From positions 66,252,123 through 66,316,122 of the forward strand of contig OZ022503.1 in the NCBI GenBank assembly GCA_963989385.1: DNA of 64,000 nt, in the 5' to 3' direction. Shown here in pieces: positions 10,890-20,967 of this stretch. A program made the position numbers and the translations under genes. Each line of letters opens with the position of its first letter. Within the stretch, counting starts at the first letter, position 1. The notes below the pieces were generated by a model. It was not told the origin of the DNA. It did not search any database and saw only the letters and a list, made by a program, of their open reading frames with translations. The stretch comes from Ctena decussata. Taxonomy: Eukaryota > Mollusca > Bivalvia > Lucinida > Lucinidae.

Positions 10890-11345
10890 AAAATTTCTAT
10901 GCTTTCCGAATTAATCAGCACAAAGATAATAAAACCACTTGTTCCCCAAGCGAAATGAGTCTGAATATAGCCCAACGAGGCTTTCGGAGCCCAGTCATAA
11001 GAAACGATGTTAATTTCACTTAATCAGTTTTATGCATTCCATTACTGTATTTAATAATGAATTGGAATCACAGTTTCGTTATGCAGATTTGTTTTCGTGA
11101 TAGTGTCCCAATCATTTTGATTAAAAATGTTCTCAAAAGCGGCTCTAAATTGTGATTTGTTATGCAGATTCAGTTACGAGGCATTCATGGATAAGATTCG
11201 GCACTATTGATTAACGAGAAAGCTCCAAGAGAAAAAAGGTTGGCTCTTTACGGCTTTAATTATGTTCCTTGTTAGTGGGGTCACCAATCTTCGCAATATT
11301 TGAAAAAGCTTGTTCATAAAAGGAAAAATAATCAATGGTTTAATT
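10890..11345. other. Candidate conserved non-coding island
   Basis: Unique AT-rich sequence, free of repeat ends. TTATGCAGATT occurs twice (11081, 11160) and TTAATCAG occurs near 11019, motifs that resemble homeodomain/POU sites. No ORF. The call rests on texture only. Confidence 0.3.
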
Positions 11346-11404
11346 AATATTTCCTTATGCGATGTCTAACGCTGCCAGTCTGAAGACCTAGAAACTGTCT
11401 TATC

Positions 11405-11660
11405 AAAGTTACCATAAAGATTCTAAAAATTGGGACACCTAGAATAATAACTGTAGCTGTCCTAGAATTTACAATTAGGTTTTTCAATGCAGAAATATGT
11501 CTAGGAGAGACATGGAATGGCAGTCTGTATAGGGTCTGCGCTGTTCGCTCACTTCTATCTGTCTGAATATTTAGAACTTTAATGATACTCCAAATATTTG
11601 GATAGATATGAATGAGCCAACAGTGAAGATTTAGATCAGACTGCTTCAAAGGAATTATGA
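11405..11660. repeat. Composite of GGGACACCT and DQTAP repeat remnants
   Basis: AATTGGGACACCTAGAATAA at 11429 matches the palindrome at 5352. The 11510-11600 part, read on the minus strand, encodes an RSERTAQTLYRLPF string of the kind produced by the DQTAP hairpin family. Not a real gene. Confidence 0.5.
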
Positions 11661-12480
11661 AAGTAGGCACCATCATATCCAATTGAAACAAAATCATGCA
11701 TGCTTAAAGAATTGTTGTAGTAGGTGCTATAAGGTCATAATGAAGAAATGGCAATGGCGGGTGCCATTAGATCATAATGTAGGAATGCTAATAGCAAGTG
11801 TGATCAGATATGAAGGAATGGCAATAGTAGATGCCATAAGATCATAATGAAGGAATGCCAAGAGCAGGTGCCACAAGATCATAATAAAGAATGGTAAAAT
11901 AGCAGAAGCCATAAGATTGTAATAAAGGAATGGCAATAGCGGGAGCCATTAGTCCTTAACAAATGGCCTAGCAGGGTCATAAGACCATAATGAAGGAATG
12001 GGAATAGCAGATGCCATAAGATCATAATGAAGAAATGACAGCAGCAGGTACTATAAGAGTATAATGAAGGAATGGCAATAGCAGGTGCCATAAGATAAAA
12101 AGAAAAGAATGACAGTAGAAGGTATCATAAGATAATGAAGGAATGGCAACAGTAGAAGTAGATGCCATAAGATCATAATGAAAGAATGTCAATTGCAGGT
12201 GCCACAAGACCATAATAAGGAATGATGATAGCAGAAGCCATTATGATCCTATGCCATAAGATTACAATGAAGGAATGGCAGTAGTAGAACCATTAAGAAA
12301 GAATGGCTATAGCAGGTGCCATGAGATCATGATGAAAAAATGACATTAGCGGGGGCCATAAGATAAAAAAAAATGGTTATAGCAGGTATCATAATGAAGA
12401 AATGGCAATAGCAGGTGCCATAAGATAAAAAGAAGGAATGACAGTAGAAGGTATCATAAGATAATGAATGAATGGTGATA

Positions 12481-12748
12481 GGGCCGGGCAGCATAGCACA
12501 ATCGGTAGGGCACCCGACTCATAAGTCTGAGGTCCTGGGTTCGATACCTGCTCTGGCCACATACTTTCGTTTCTCCTTCCGCTGATTAAAGAAGGGTAGT
12601 TGTCAGTTACTGGCGAAAGTATGTGCACTTAGTACTGGTTAACCGCTTAGGAAGTCTAAGCCTGCCCAGGAATAGTGTGGTTAGGTTAACTGACCGTCCG
12701 TACATGACCTTAGCTGTTTACCGAGGACGTAAAGCAAAAAAAAAATCA
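12481..12748 (+). mobile_element. SINE family 1, copy B
   Basis: Full-length tRNA-derived SINE with head GGGCCGGGCAGCATAGCACA, A box, B box-like GGTTCGATACC, the family body and an A-rich tail. It is flanked by the duplicated target GAATGGTGATA (12470-12480 and 12749-12759), taken from the minisatellite. Its head carries G-to-A type changes relative to copy C. Confidence 0.9.
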
Positions 12749-13770
12749 GAATGGTGATAGTAGATGCTATAAGATCATAATAAAGGATGGCAATAGTTGG
12801 TGCTGTTACTCATGATGAAGGAATGTCACTAGTAGGTGCTATTAGATAATACTAAAGAATGGTATTAGCAGATGCCAGAAGATCATTATGAAGGAATGGC
12901 ATTAGCAGACGCCATAAGATCGAAAAAGAATGGTTATAGCAGGCACCATAAGATCAAAATGAAGGACTGGCAAAAACAAGTGCCATAAGATCAAAATGAA
13001 GGAAAGGCAGTAGCAGATGTCATAAGAGTATAATGAAGGAATGGCAACAGTAGTTGCCTTAAGATCGTAATGAAGGAATGGGAAAATTACATGTCATAAG
13101 ATCATAATGAAGGACTGGCAATAATAGATGCCATTAGAATATAATGAAATAGTAAATGCCATAAGATAAAAATGAAGGAAAGGCATTAATCTGTACCATA
13201 AGAGCATAATAAAGGTAAAGCAATAGTAGTTGCTATAATATAATAACAGAGTGGCAATAGCAGGTGACATAAGGTCCTAGTGGAGGAATAGCAATAGTGG
13301 GCGCCATAAGTTCATAATTAAGGAATGGCAATAACAGGTGTCATAAGATCACAATGAAGGAATGGCAATAGCAGGTGCCATAAGATAAAAAGAAAAGAAT
13401 GACAGTAGAAGGTATCATAAGATAATGAAGGAATGGCAACAGTAGAAGTAGATGCCATAAGATCATAATGAAAGAATGTCAATTGCAGGTGCCACAAGAC
13501 CATAATAAGGAATGATGATAGCAGAAGCCATTATGATCCTATGCCATAAGATTACAATGAAGGAATGGCAGTAGTAGAACCATTAAGAAAGAATGGCTAT
13601 AGCAGGTGCCATGAGATCATGATGAAAAAATGACATTAGCGGGGGCCATAAGATAAAAAAAAATGGTTATAGCAGGTATCATAATGAAGAAATGGCAATA
13701 GCAGGTGCCATAAGATAAAAAGAAGGAATGACAGTAGAAGGTATCATAAGATAATGAATGAATGGTGATA

Positions 13771-14218
13771 GGGCCGGGCCGCGTAGCGCAATCGGTAGGG
13801 CACCTGACTCATAAGTCTGAGGTCCTGGGTTCGATACCTGCTCTGGCCACATACTTTCGTTTCTCCTTCCGCTGATTAAAGAAGGGTAGTTGTCAGTTAC
13901 TGGCGAAAGTACAGTCCAACCTGTATTAAGCAAGCACCTAAGGGATAATCAAAATCCGCTTGCTTAAGACAGGTGCTTGCTTAATACAGGTACATTTCAA
14001 TGTATTTGCCTGTTTTGGGAACTGAATACATGCTTGCTTAATACAGGTTGCTTGCTTAATAGAGGTGGCCACTAAGACAGGTTTTACTGTATGTGCACTT
14101 AGTACTGGTTAACCGCTTAGGAAGTCTAAGCCTGCCCAGGAATAGTGTGGTTAGGTTAACTGACCATCCGTACATGACCTTAGCTGTTTACCGAGGACGT
14201 AAAGCAAAAAAAAAATCA
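13771..14218 (+). mobile_element. SINE family 1, copy C, split by a MITE
   Basis: This is the duplicated counterpart of the SINE at 12481, with the same target site and tail. Its head reads GGGCCGGGCCGCGTAGCGCA, closer to the likely consensus. The body is interrupted at 13910-14091 by a MITE absent from the other copy. Confidence 0.9.
13912..14089. mobile_element. 178 bp pogo/Tc1-mariner-type MITE
   Basis: The ends CAGTCCAACCTGT and ACAGGTTTTACTG form inverted repeats, flanked by a duplicated TA (13910-13911 and 14090-14091). The interior repeats GCTTGCTTAATACAGGT-like modules about four times. The 12481 SINE is an exact empty-site control. Confidence 0.92.
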
Positions 14219-14889
14219 GAATGGTGATAGTAGATGCCATAAGATCATAATAAAGGATGGCAATAGTTGGTGCTGTTACTCATGATGAAGGAATGTCACT
14301 AGTAGGTGCTATTAGATAATACTAAAGAATGGTATTAGCAGATGCCAGAAGATCATTATGAAGGAATGGCATTAGCAGACGCCATAAGATCGAAAAAGAA
14401 TGGTTATAGCAGGCACCATAAGATCAAAATGAAGGACTGGCAAAAACAAGTGCCATAAGATCAAAATGAAGGAAAGGCAGTAGCAGATGTCATAAGAGTA
14501 TAATGAAGGAATGGCAACAGTAGTTGCCTTTAGATCGTAATGAAGGAATGGGAAAATTACATGTCATAAGATCATAATGAAGGACTGGCAATAATAGATG
14601 CCATTAGAATATAATGAAATAGTAAATGCCATAAGATAAAAATGAAGGAAAGGCATTAATCTGTACCATAAGAGCATAATAAAGGTTAAGCAATAGTAGT
14701 TGCTATAATATAATAACAGAGTGGCAATAGCAGGTGACATAAGGTCCTAGTGGAGGAATAGCAATAGTGGGCACCATAAGTTCATAATTAAGGAATGGCA
14801 ATAACAGGTGTCATAAGATCACAATGAAGGAATGGCAATAGCATGTGTCATATGATCATAAAGAAGGAATGGAAGTAGCACGTGCCATA

Positions 14890-15798
14890 CGAGGGGTGTT
14901 CGAAAAGTTTTGCAAATGACGTAATTTCTCGATAACCACCAAACAGACAGAACTTCTGATTGCAGAAACACATAAAATTATGATATGCGTTGAGAAGTCT
15001 GAAAAACCGGTGCATTTATTTTAAAGGTTGCATTTTTATCTTCTTTGAAAGAGGTATACCCTAAAGACACTGCAAAATTTTACTTTAGTAGGCCGTAATT
15101 TATATATCAGCAGTCTTTGATTTTTCTTTATCTTTGTTCATTAAAGACAATGCCCAGACAATGCTGTCCTGTAAATATCGCGGAGATTATTTTTAATATA
15201 GGTTCCCTACTGGCCCGGAAATACGGATTATCCGTACTTTATGTTGTGGCAATTTCACACATTCTACCAAAATTTGATGATTTTGTAATGAAAACAAGTG
15301 TATTAGCATTCAAAATCTTGTTAGCAAGAGCATTTACATGGGTCAATGAAAACCTGTCAATAAATTCAAATTAATACCACAAACAAAGCGTCTGCAAGCT
15401 TTCAAAAATGACGTTGACGTAAATTTCAGTAACGTCATTAGAACTGCGCATTGCTTTGCAAGGAATAAATCGATACAAGTTGCAACGCTTCTAACTTCTG
15501 TATGGATATTGTAAAAAACGATGGACAAGCAAATGACAAAAATTAATTTTGTATTTACAAGGATATTCGACTTGAATGCGTAACACTGAAAAGATTTTAT
15601 ATATAAAATTAGCCCAGTGGTATGACTGGGACCTATTAAAATGAGTTGTAACTCAATAAGGAAAAGTGTCTTTGTATAGTGTTTGGTATCATTTTAAAGC
15701 CAAAATGCAGTGCTTTTAGTAAATGCAAAGCAGTTGTACCCAGCTTGTCCCTAAACAAAGTAATGAGGCCATTTGCAAATCTTTTCGAACACCCCTCG
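14890..15798. mobile_element. 909 bp mariner-like non-autonomous element
   Basis: The left end CGAGGGGTGTTCGAAAAG has an exact inverted copy at the right end (15781-15798). Inner TTTGCAAATG motifs occur on both sides. TA duplications lie at 14888-14889 and 15799-15800. The end sequence is of the mariner type (CGAGG-G-TGTTC-AAAAG). The interior contains an 85-codon ORF (15117-15374) in which I recognise no transposase motif, so it is probably non-autonomous or heavily decayed. Confidence 0.88.
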
Positions 15799-16040
15799 TA
15801 AGATCAAAATAAAGGAATGTCTATAGTAGGTGCCATAAAATCATAATAAAGGAGTGGCAATAGCAGGGGGCCATTTAATCATGTTGAAGGAATGGCATTA
15901 GCAGGTGCCATAAAAATGAAATGGCAGGTGTCATTAGGGTCATATTGGAGAAATGACAAAAACATTTGCTGTAAGGTCATAAGGAAGGACTAGCAATGAG
16001 GTTACATTGAAGGAACTACAATAGCAGGCTAGGTAGAAAT

Positions 16041-16900
16041 CCCAGTCCTAACATGACTGAAGAATTATGGGTTATTAAACCACAACTTACCCATGATGTT
16101 ACATCAAAGCTGATATGGCATTGTTCAGCATGACATGTTCGCTGGTTTAAGAAGCTTTAAAAGAAATAGATGTTATGCATGAACTTAATGGCAGAATTTG
16201 GAAGAGGATTATTTGGAATCGCGGAGTGTAACTTCGATTTGGAAACTAAAGGCAACTTGTTGTGCTGTATTAACAATCCGGTTGCTCAAAGTTGATTAAG
16301 AAAGAAAACTTGTTACTAAATTAGAATGTAGATATACCGGAATGGGAGCCTTATCTTGACAAGGCTGGTTAATTAGACGTCTCATTCGCTGATGGGCCGA
16401 ATCTATTGGGATTTGCAATCAAATATCAATTGAAACGGAAAAAATGAGTAATACCTTTTTGGTATTGAACAAATTTTATTAGAACATAGAGTCGGTGTTG
16501 GCAAAAATCTGCAAGTCTTCAGAAGACAATGATGCAATCAAGATTCACAGAAGCTTGCAAAAAATGGCTTTTTAATGGTGGCTGGGTTTTTGACGGGATT
16601 TTGCAAATTGTGTTTGTTGTATTACTCCGTTTAAAAGCACCAATCCTCTGAGATTTCCAGAGGAAATATATGCTAAAGAACGTAATTGGGTTTGAGATTT
16701 TGATCCCATGCAGAAAAAACGCGTCCTGATTGATCAACGGTAATTAGAATGATAAGAAAGTAAATGAACAATCTGTGATTGCTAAGGAAACGTCTTGAAT
16801 ATAAGGAACGGTCTAATCAACTTGTTTTTGTCTGGTAGACGGGCCTCTGAAATGTTAATTTTTATTGGGACATTTTTATTTTGTATTAGACAACCTGGTC
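16041..16900. other. Candidate conserved non-coding island
   Basis: Unique sequence from about 16180 with no repeat ends. It contains AATTAG/TTAATTAG, TGATTGATCAACGG and CAATCAAATATCAATTG. The longest ORF is 72 codons (16519-16737, minus) and shows no motif. Possible regulatory DNA. Confidence 0.3.
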
Positions 16901-16993
16901 TTACTTAGTGCAAGGATATTAAACTTTGACTTTCAGTACACTCAGTACTTTAAAAATAAGTATTTGTTGTTGTTTTTTCCTTTGACTGAGTTT

Positions 16994-17211
16994 CTTGAAA
17001 CTGAGTTCCATGGTACAGTGGATGACTGAGTTTTCTTGAAACTGTGTTTCATGTACGTGATATTATCAGCCCAAGATGACTAAAATACCATTGACATGGC
17101 AGCAAAACCTGAAATCGTCCATCCATCAAACCACTGTACTATGGAACTCAGTTTCAAGAGAACTAAGCGTTTTGCTGCCATGTCAATGGTATTTTAGTCA
17201 TCTTGGGCTGA
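16994..17211. mobile_element. Interlocked inverted repeats (order A-B-A'-B')
   Basis: A (16994-17021) pairs with A' (17131-17158), around GAGTTCCATGGTACAGTGG. B (17066-17108) pairs near-perfectly with B' (17169-17211), around AGCCCAAGATGACTAAAATA. The pairs interleave rather than nest, so they cannot both form one simple hairpin. Probably a rearranged foldback MITE. Confidence 0.8.
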
Positions 17212-17557
17212 TATGGAAATGGATGAAATAATGATAAGGTGTCTAGAAAAGTTACTTGACCTTGGCTGGAATCAGGGTTTTAAAAATTTGGGCAACACAG
17301 CCAAAGCTTAAACTCCTGAAGAATGACACAAAAGGAGCAGTATGCTCTGAGTCTGCCCTGTTTGTATGTGTATTTTTATCAAAAAGAGTTCGGATAAATA
17401 AAATCAGCCCATTTCAAACTGAAATAACAGTCAGAGTTACATAGAAGACTTTTATGTTTTTCAGGAAGCACAGTGGTTGCACACAGTCTAGATGAAGTCA
17501 ACCATTGTGACAAAGGTGCAGCATCAGCATAATCATGTCACATTGACATTGATATAT

Positions 17558-17706
17558 AGAAAATACCATGTTAGTATCTTTTGATATCAAGTTTATCAGG
17601 CGAGACCAGAAACAGCGTAGGAATGGCGAGGCTTGCCGAGCCAGTCCGACGTGTTTCTGGTCGAGCCTGATAAACTTGATATCAAAAGACACTAACATGG
17701 TTTTCT
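17558..17706. mobile_element. Palindromic MITE (CTGATAAACTTGATATC)
   Basis: Arms 17558-17617 and 17650-17706 are inverted copies with a ~32 bp GC-rich centre. They contain GTTTATCAGGCGAGACCAGA. The palindrome at 27067 has the same TTTATCAG...CTGATAAA architecture, and TATCAGG-type ends recur near 17970 and 18340. Confidence 0.85.
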
Positions 17707-18460
17707 ATTTATCATGCACCATTAGAAGATTTTAAGGCTTAAAGAGACTCAAAATGAAAAGCAAACACAGTTTTGTTCGAACTTGCTGACATCGGGAATG
17801 CGTTATGACGTAAGTCTGTGACGTCAATTAACCAATCGAATAATAATATCACGGCCAACGTCAGTGTGTAGCCAATTGTCATCAGAGATCTCTTCTAAAG
17901 GCATCGCCTTATAACATTGGCGCAAGCGAAGTTCTAATGTGACATATCACATCATGTTATCATACCCCTTTTATCAGGTGAATTTCGCCGCATACGCATG
18001 ATAAATATGACATCAAATCTGGTAGTAGACTTCATCAAATTAAAAAAAAAAAAATATTACTGACTCATACTTGTTTGCCAGTTCTTAATCAATTATATTT
18101 GTTTATGAATAATCTAAATTCCATTTTCACAGCATATGCCTTTTTACATTATCTATCTTATTATCTGAACTCCTATAGCTGTTAAAATAATGAAGTTTCT
18201 TTATCATTACTGATAACAAGACATAGGGTTATTAATATACAAACACCACAAATTCCCTTCAGCACGACTGTGTGGTTCATTGCGGCTCAGCATGGAAGTT
18301 TCACCTGCAAAGTGTCAAGTCAAATGCTCAACTCCAGTTTTATCAGGTAAACTACCGATAGCTTGATGAGCTGATTGAAGTGAAACTGAGAGCTCAAGAA
18401 TATCGAAAATTTTGAAGATAATATAGATCATTTCTTATGTCTGTCTCTGGCAAGATAATA
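17707..18460. other. Non-coding stretch with TTATCAGG-type remnants
   Basis: The 17760-18010 part is CpG-richer than its surroundings and ends in TTTTATCAGGTGAATTTCG. It may be the body of the element whose palindromic end lies at 17558. The rest shows nothing recognised. Confidence 0.4.
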
Positions 18461-18702
18461 TGACTTGCAACACAACAAAACAAACAAAGTGGCATGTGCA
18501 CCCAGCAAAGACTCAGATCAGCCTGGGCATCCGCCCAGTCTGATCAGAGTCTTTGTTGTCTACAGCTTAGGTAGCTTAGACCCTTAGCTAACCTTAAAGC
18601 ACTTAGAAAAGACTCTGATCGGACTGGGTGACTGTCCATGCCCATATGAGTCCTCTCTGGGCGCACATGCCACTTTGTTGGTTTTGTTGTGTCGCGGCTC
18701 AT
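18461..18702. mobile_element. ~240 bp palindromic MITE (GAGCCGCGACACG family), diverged copy
   Basis: It contains CAGATCAGCCTGGGCATCCG and CAGTCTGATCAGAGTCTT on both arms and ends in GTGTCGCGGCTC. The left terminus is eroded. Better copies are at 41173, 46470, 54821, 63332 and 63680. Confidence 0.85.
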
Positions 18703-18749
18703 ATGAAGTTGAGTCTCATTCAAGAGGCATTAAGTTGAATGCTTACTTT

Positions 18750-18880
18750 TTCAGGGGAAGCAACTCTTCCATTCACATTTTTGTCTCCCTTCTCCATAAG
18801 TGTCAACTCTTCATCATAATAAAGTTGTTCCCCTTTGTAAAAATGATGGAAAAACATGGAGGTGTATCCATACATCTTAA
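18750..18880. repeat. Dispersed repeat (AGGGGAAGCAACTCT family)
   Basis: AGGGGAAGCAACTCT at the left and AAACATGGAGGTGTA at the right also bracket copies at 32276, 39290 and 60700. The two ends are partly inverted, so this is probably a decayed foldback element. Confidence 0.6.
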
Positions 18881-18915
18881 TAAGAATTTTCATGAGATTC
18901 AGATTGTGTGGTTAA

Positions 18916-19125
18916 CCCATTCCATTCGGGAAACCCCTTGAGGGGTATCTGGACAAACAGTTTGGATCCAGATCAGGCCCCACAAAGGTGGGGCCTGATC
19001 TGAGATCCAAACTGTTTGTTGCATAGACATCATTTCTGCAAGAGTTAGTTAGACCAATATTGATGATGTTCTTGATGCAGACGACAATTTCAGCAGACGA
19101 CAAAAAATACCCAGAATGCAATGGG
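18916..19125 (-). mobile_element. TTAA-flanked MITE, copy 1 (210 bp)
   Basis: The ends CCCATTCCATTCGGG and CCCAGAATGCAATGGG lie directly inside TTAA on both sides (18912-18915 and 19126-19129). TTAA duplication plus CCC-starting ends is the piggyBac signature. An inner palindrome GGCCCCAC...GTGGGGCC is present. The element is inverted relative to those at 34728 and 58419. Confidence 0.85.
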
Positions 19126-19129
19126 TTAA

Positions 19130-20070
19130 AAAATAATAGAAATGTCAAAATATGTATTTTCAAAAAATAGGAAATAGGAAATAGGAAAGAAATTTACCTC
19201 AGTTATTTTATATTGAGAAAGCTATTCAGCTAGAAGCCAACAGTTTGTCAGAACTTCTGCTGCGAGAGCTTGAAGCAAATAAAATGTCCTGGGTGTTCTT
19301 GTAAATTAACACTTAAGGGGCCAGAAATAAAAACAATTGAATTTGCAAACATTTCATAAAGAGCTGCCTCATATGGACCTACACTGTTTGTTCTCCAGAT
19401 TTTGAGCTCTCAGTATGATATAGCTTGGACAAAATAGTTTGTTTTTAATTTTGCAGATGTTAATATGTTAATCGTGTCATCTGTATTTTTTTTTCTTTTG
19501 GTTAATTTTGTGTCACTACACTTTTCTATAAAAACCTGCTGCATCTGGGTTGCTAACAATAATAGTAATAATAAGTTATTTTGAGAGGATAACACATTTT
19601 CGAAACTAATCTTCCATGAGGCTCCCTAATAAATATACATGCAGAATGTACATACATAGTGTTTGAAGATGGTTATAAGCATATAAAATCCAACAAAAAA
19701 TGATGTGGGCACAAATAAATGATGAGTGAAGAAGAGGCTGATTTTTGGGTGTGAAGACAGGAGAATTCGGAGAGTTGATTAAATGCTGAACCATTTCCTG
19801 TATCAGTAATTTTTAAATTATCTTTTCTTTCATTTTTTTTTTTTTTTTTTTTTTTGCACAATATGAATATTGATTAAAAAGCTGGCACCCATTGTCTGAT
19901 GTAAATATATAGACATATAGATTCGCTGTCAGAAGTAATTATAGGCCTAGACAAAAAACACAGAATTATTATACAGTTATTATATCGGAAGAAAATTATC
20001 TTAAAAACAGAGCCCCAGTAAATCAGACAATTTTGGGGTGAAAATTATATATGTTCTTGTTTCTGTATAA
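19130..20070. other. AT-rich unique sequence with a poly-T run
   Basis: No credible gene. A (GGAAATA)n run lies near 19167, and a pure T tract of about 23 bases at 19833-19855. Confidence 0.5.
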
Positions 20071-20075
20071 AACAG

Positions 20076-20135
20076 ATGTTGTGGAACTTCCTTAGAATTG
20101 CCTCTAGAGGCAAATCTAAGGAAGTCCCATAACAT
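20076..20135. repeat. Short palindrome (ATGTTGTGG...CCCATAACAT)
   Basis: Imperfect arms centre on GCCTCTAGAGGC. The design matches the palindrome at 9476 (shared GAATTGCCTC core). Confidence 0.75.
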
Positions 20136-20965
20136 ATTATGTTAAAAGTATGTATGAACTTTGGCCTCAAATGTTTTTAGACTAATCTGGAGCTCTCAAT
20201 TGAAAGTTTTCAGATTCTGACTTATTCCATATATAGGATATGAGTTTGAACATGTGACTGGAAGCTTGACTGTTTTTACTGGTTTGACTACAGCTAGTGA
20301 GGTGCATATGACTACAATAAAATGGTCTGAGTTTTTTTCACTTGATTTTTTTTTCTCACTTTTTCCCCATGTTTGCTTGCCAGATTTGATCAGACTGTGT
20401 AATTCAAGCCTCTTTGTGATAGATATGATTAAATTGCTCATGCTGTTGCTTTGAACTGCATTATGATTATTCACAGCCTATGAGTTGTTTCCCTTGGGTC
20501 GCAGAGCAAACTGTTTTGGATATGCTTATTCAAACCCTGAAACTTGCAAACCATGTCAGTTGGCAGTGGCATTAGACAAGGGGCCATCAGGTATACCCCA
20601 TTGTCCTCTGACAACTTTTATCTAGTCTTACAGGTGTTCAAAAGAATAGCATGAAAGAAAGGCAGTGAGAGAAATGACAAAATTATCTCCCTTGCCCTGT
20701 ATACTAATTAGTCCTTTGGTGACCAGTGCAATGAATTCCCTCAGCATAAATAGCACAGTTTATTATCTCACTTGAACATTGAGACCAAGGATTTACCTAC
20801 TATGAATTTTTCCCCTTAAGCCTCTTTTTCGTGGAGAACCTAAAGTGCTATAGACATGCTTAAATTTATATTATTTATTAAAGCATTTATAGATAGATTT
20901 AATAAATAAAAAATTATTTAAGATTAGTCTTATTATTAATTTACTGATGTGAAAACTATTTATTA
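20136..20965. other. Unique non-coding sequence
   Basis: Nothing recognised: no repeat ends, and short ORFs only. Confidence 0.4.
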
Positions 20966-20967
20966 TA

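Larger units (their letters stand above)
12066..14842. repeat. Tandem duplication of a 1,290 bp block
   Basis: Bases from about 12066 repeat from about 13356 at a constant 1,290 bp offset, for example AGAAAAGAAT at 12101 and 13391, and the SINE start at 12481 and 13771. After 13911 the offset becomes 1,470, which exposes a 180 bp insertion (element plus duplicated TA) in the second copy. The copies look about 99% identical by eye. Their SINE heads differ at a few sites, several of them CpG. Confidence 0.9.
11715..16040. repeat. Degenerate ~37 bp minisatellite with several insertions
   Basis: About 80-90 diverged units of the type GAAGGAATGGCAATAGCAG then GTGCCATAAGATCATAAT. ORFs here (for example the minus-strand ones at 11879, 12389 and 13679) are tandem-repeat artefacts. 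The array hosts two family 1 SINE copies, a TA-flanked MITE and a mariner-like element. It includes a 1,290 bp higher-order duplication. Confidence 0.9.

Noticed and set aside
11715..16040. A CRISPR-like array or coding repeats
   Set aside because: Units are degenerate and contiguous without unique spacers; the ORFs are simple translations of the satellite.
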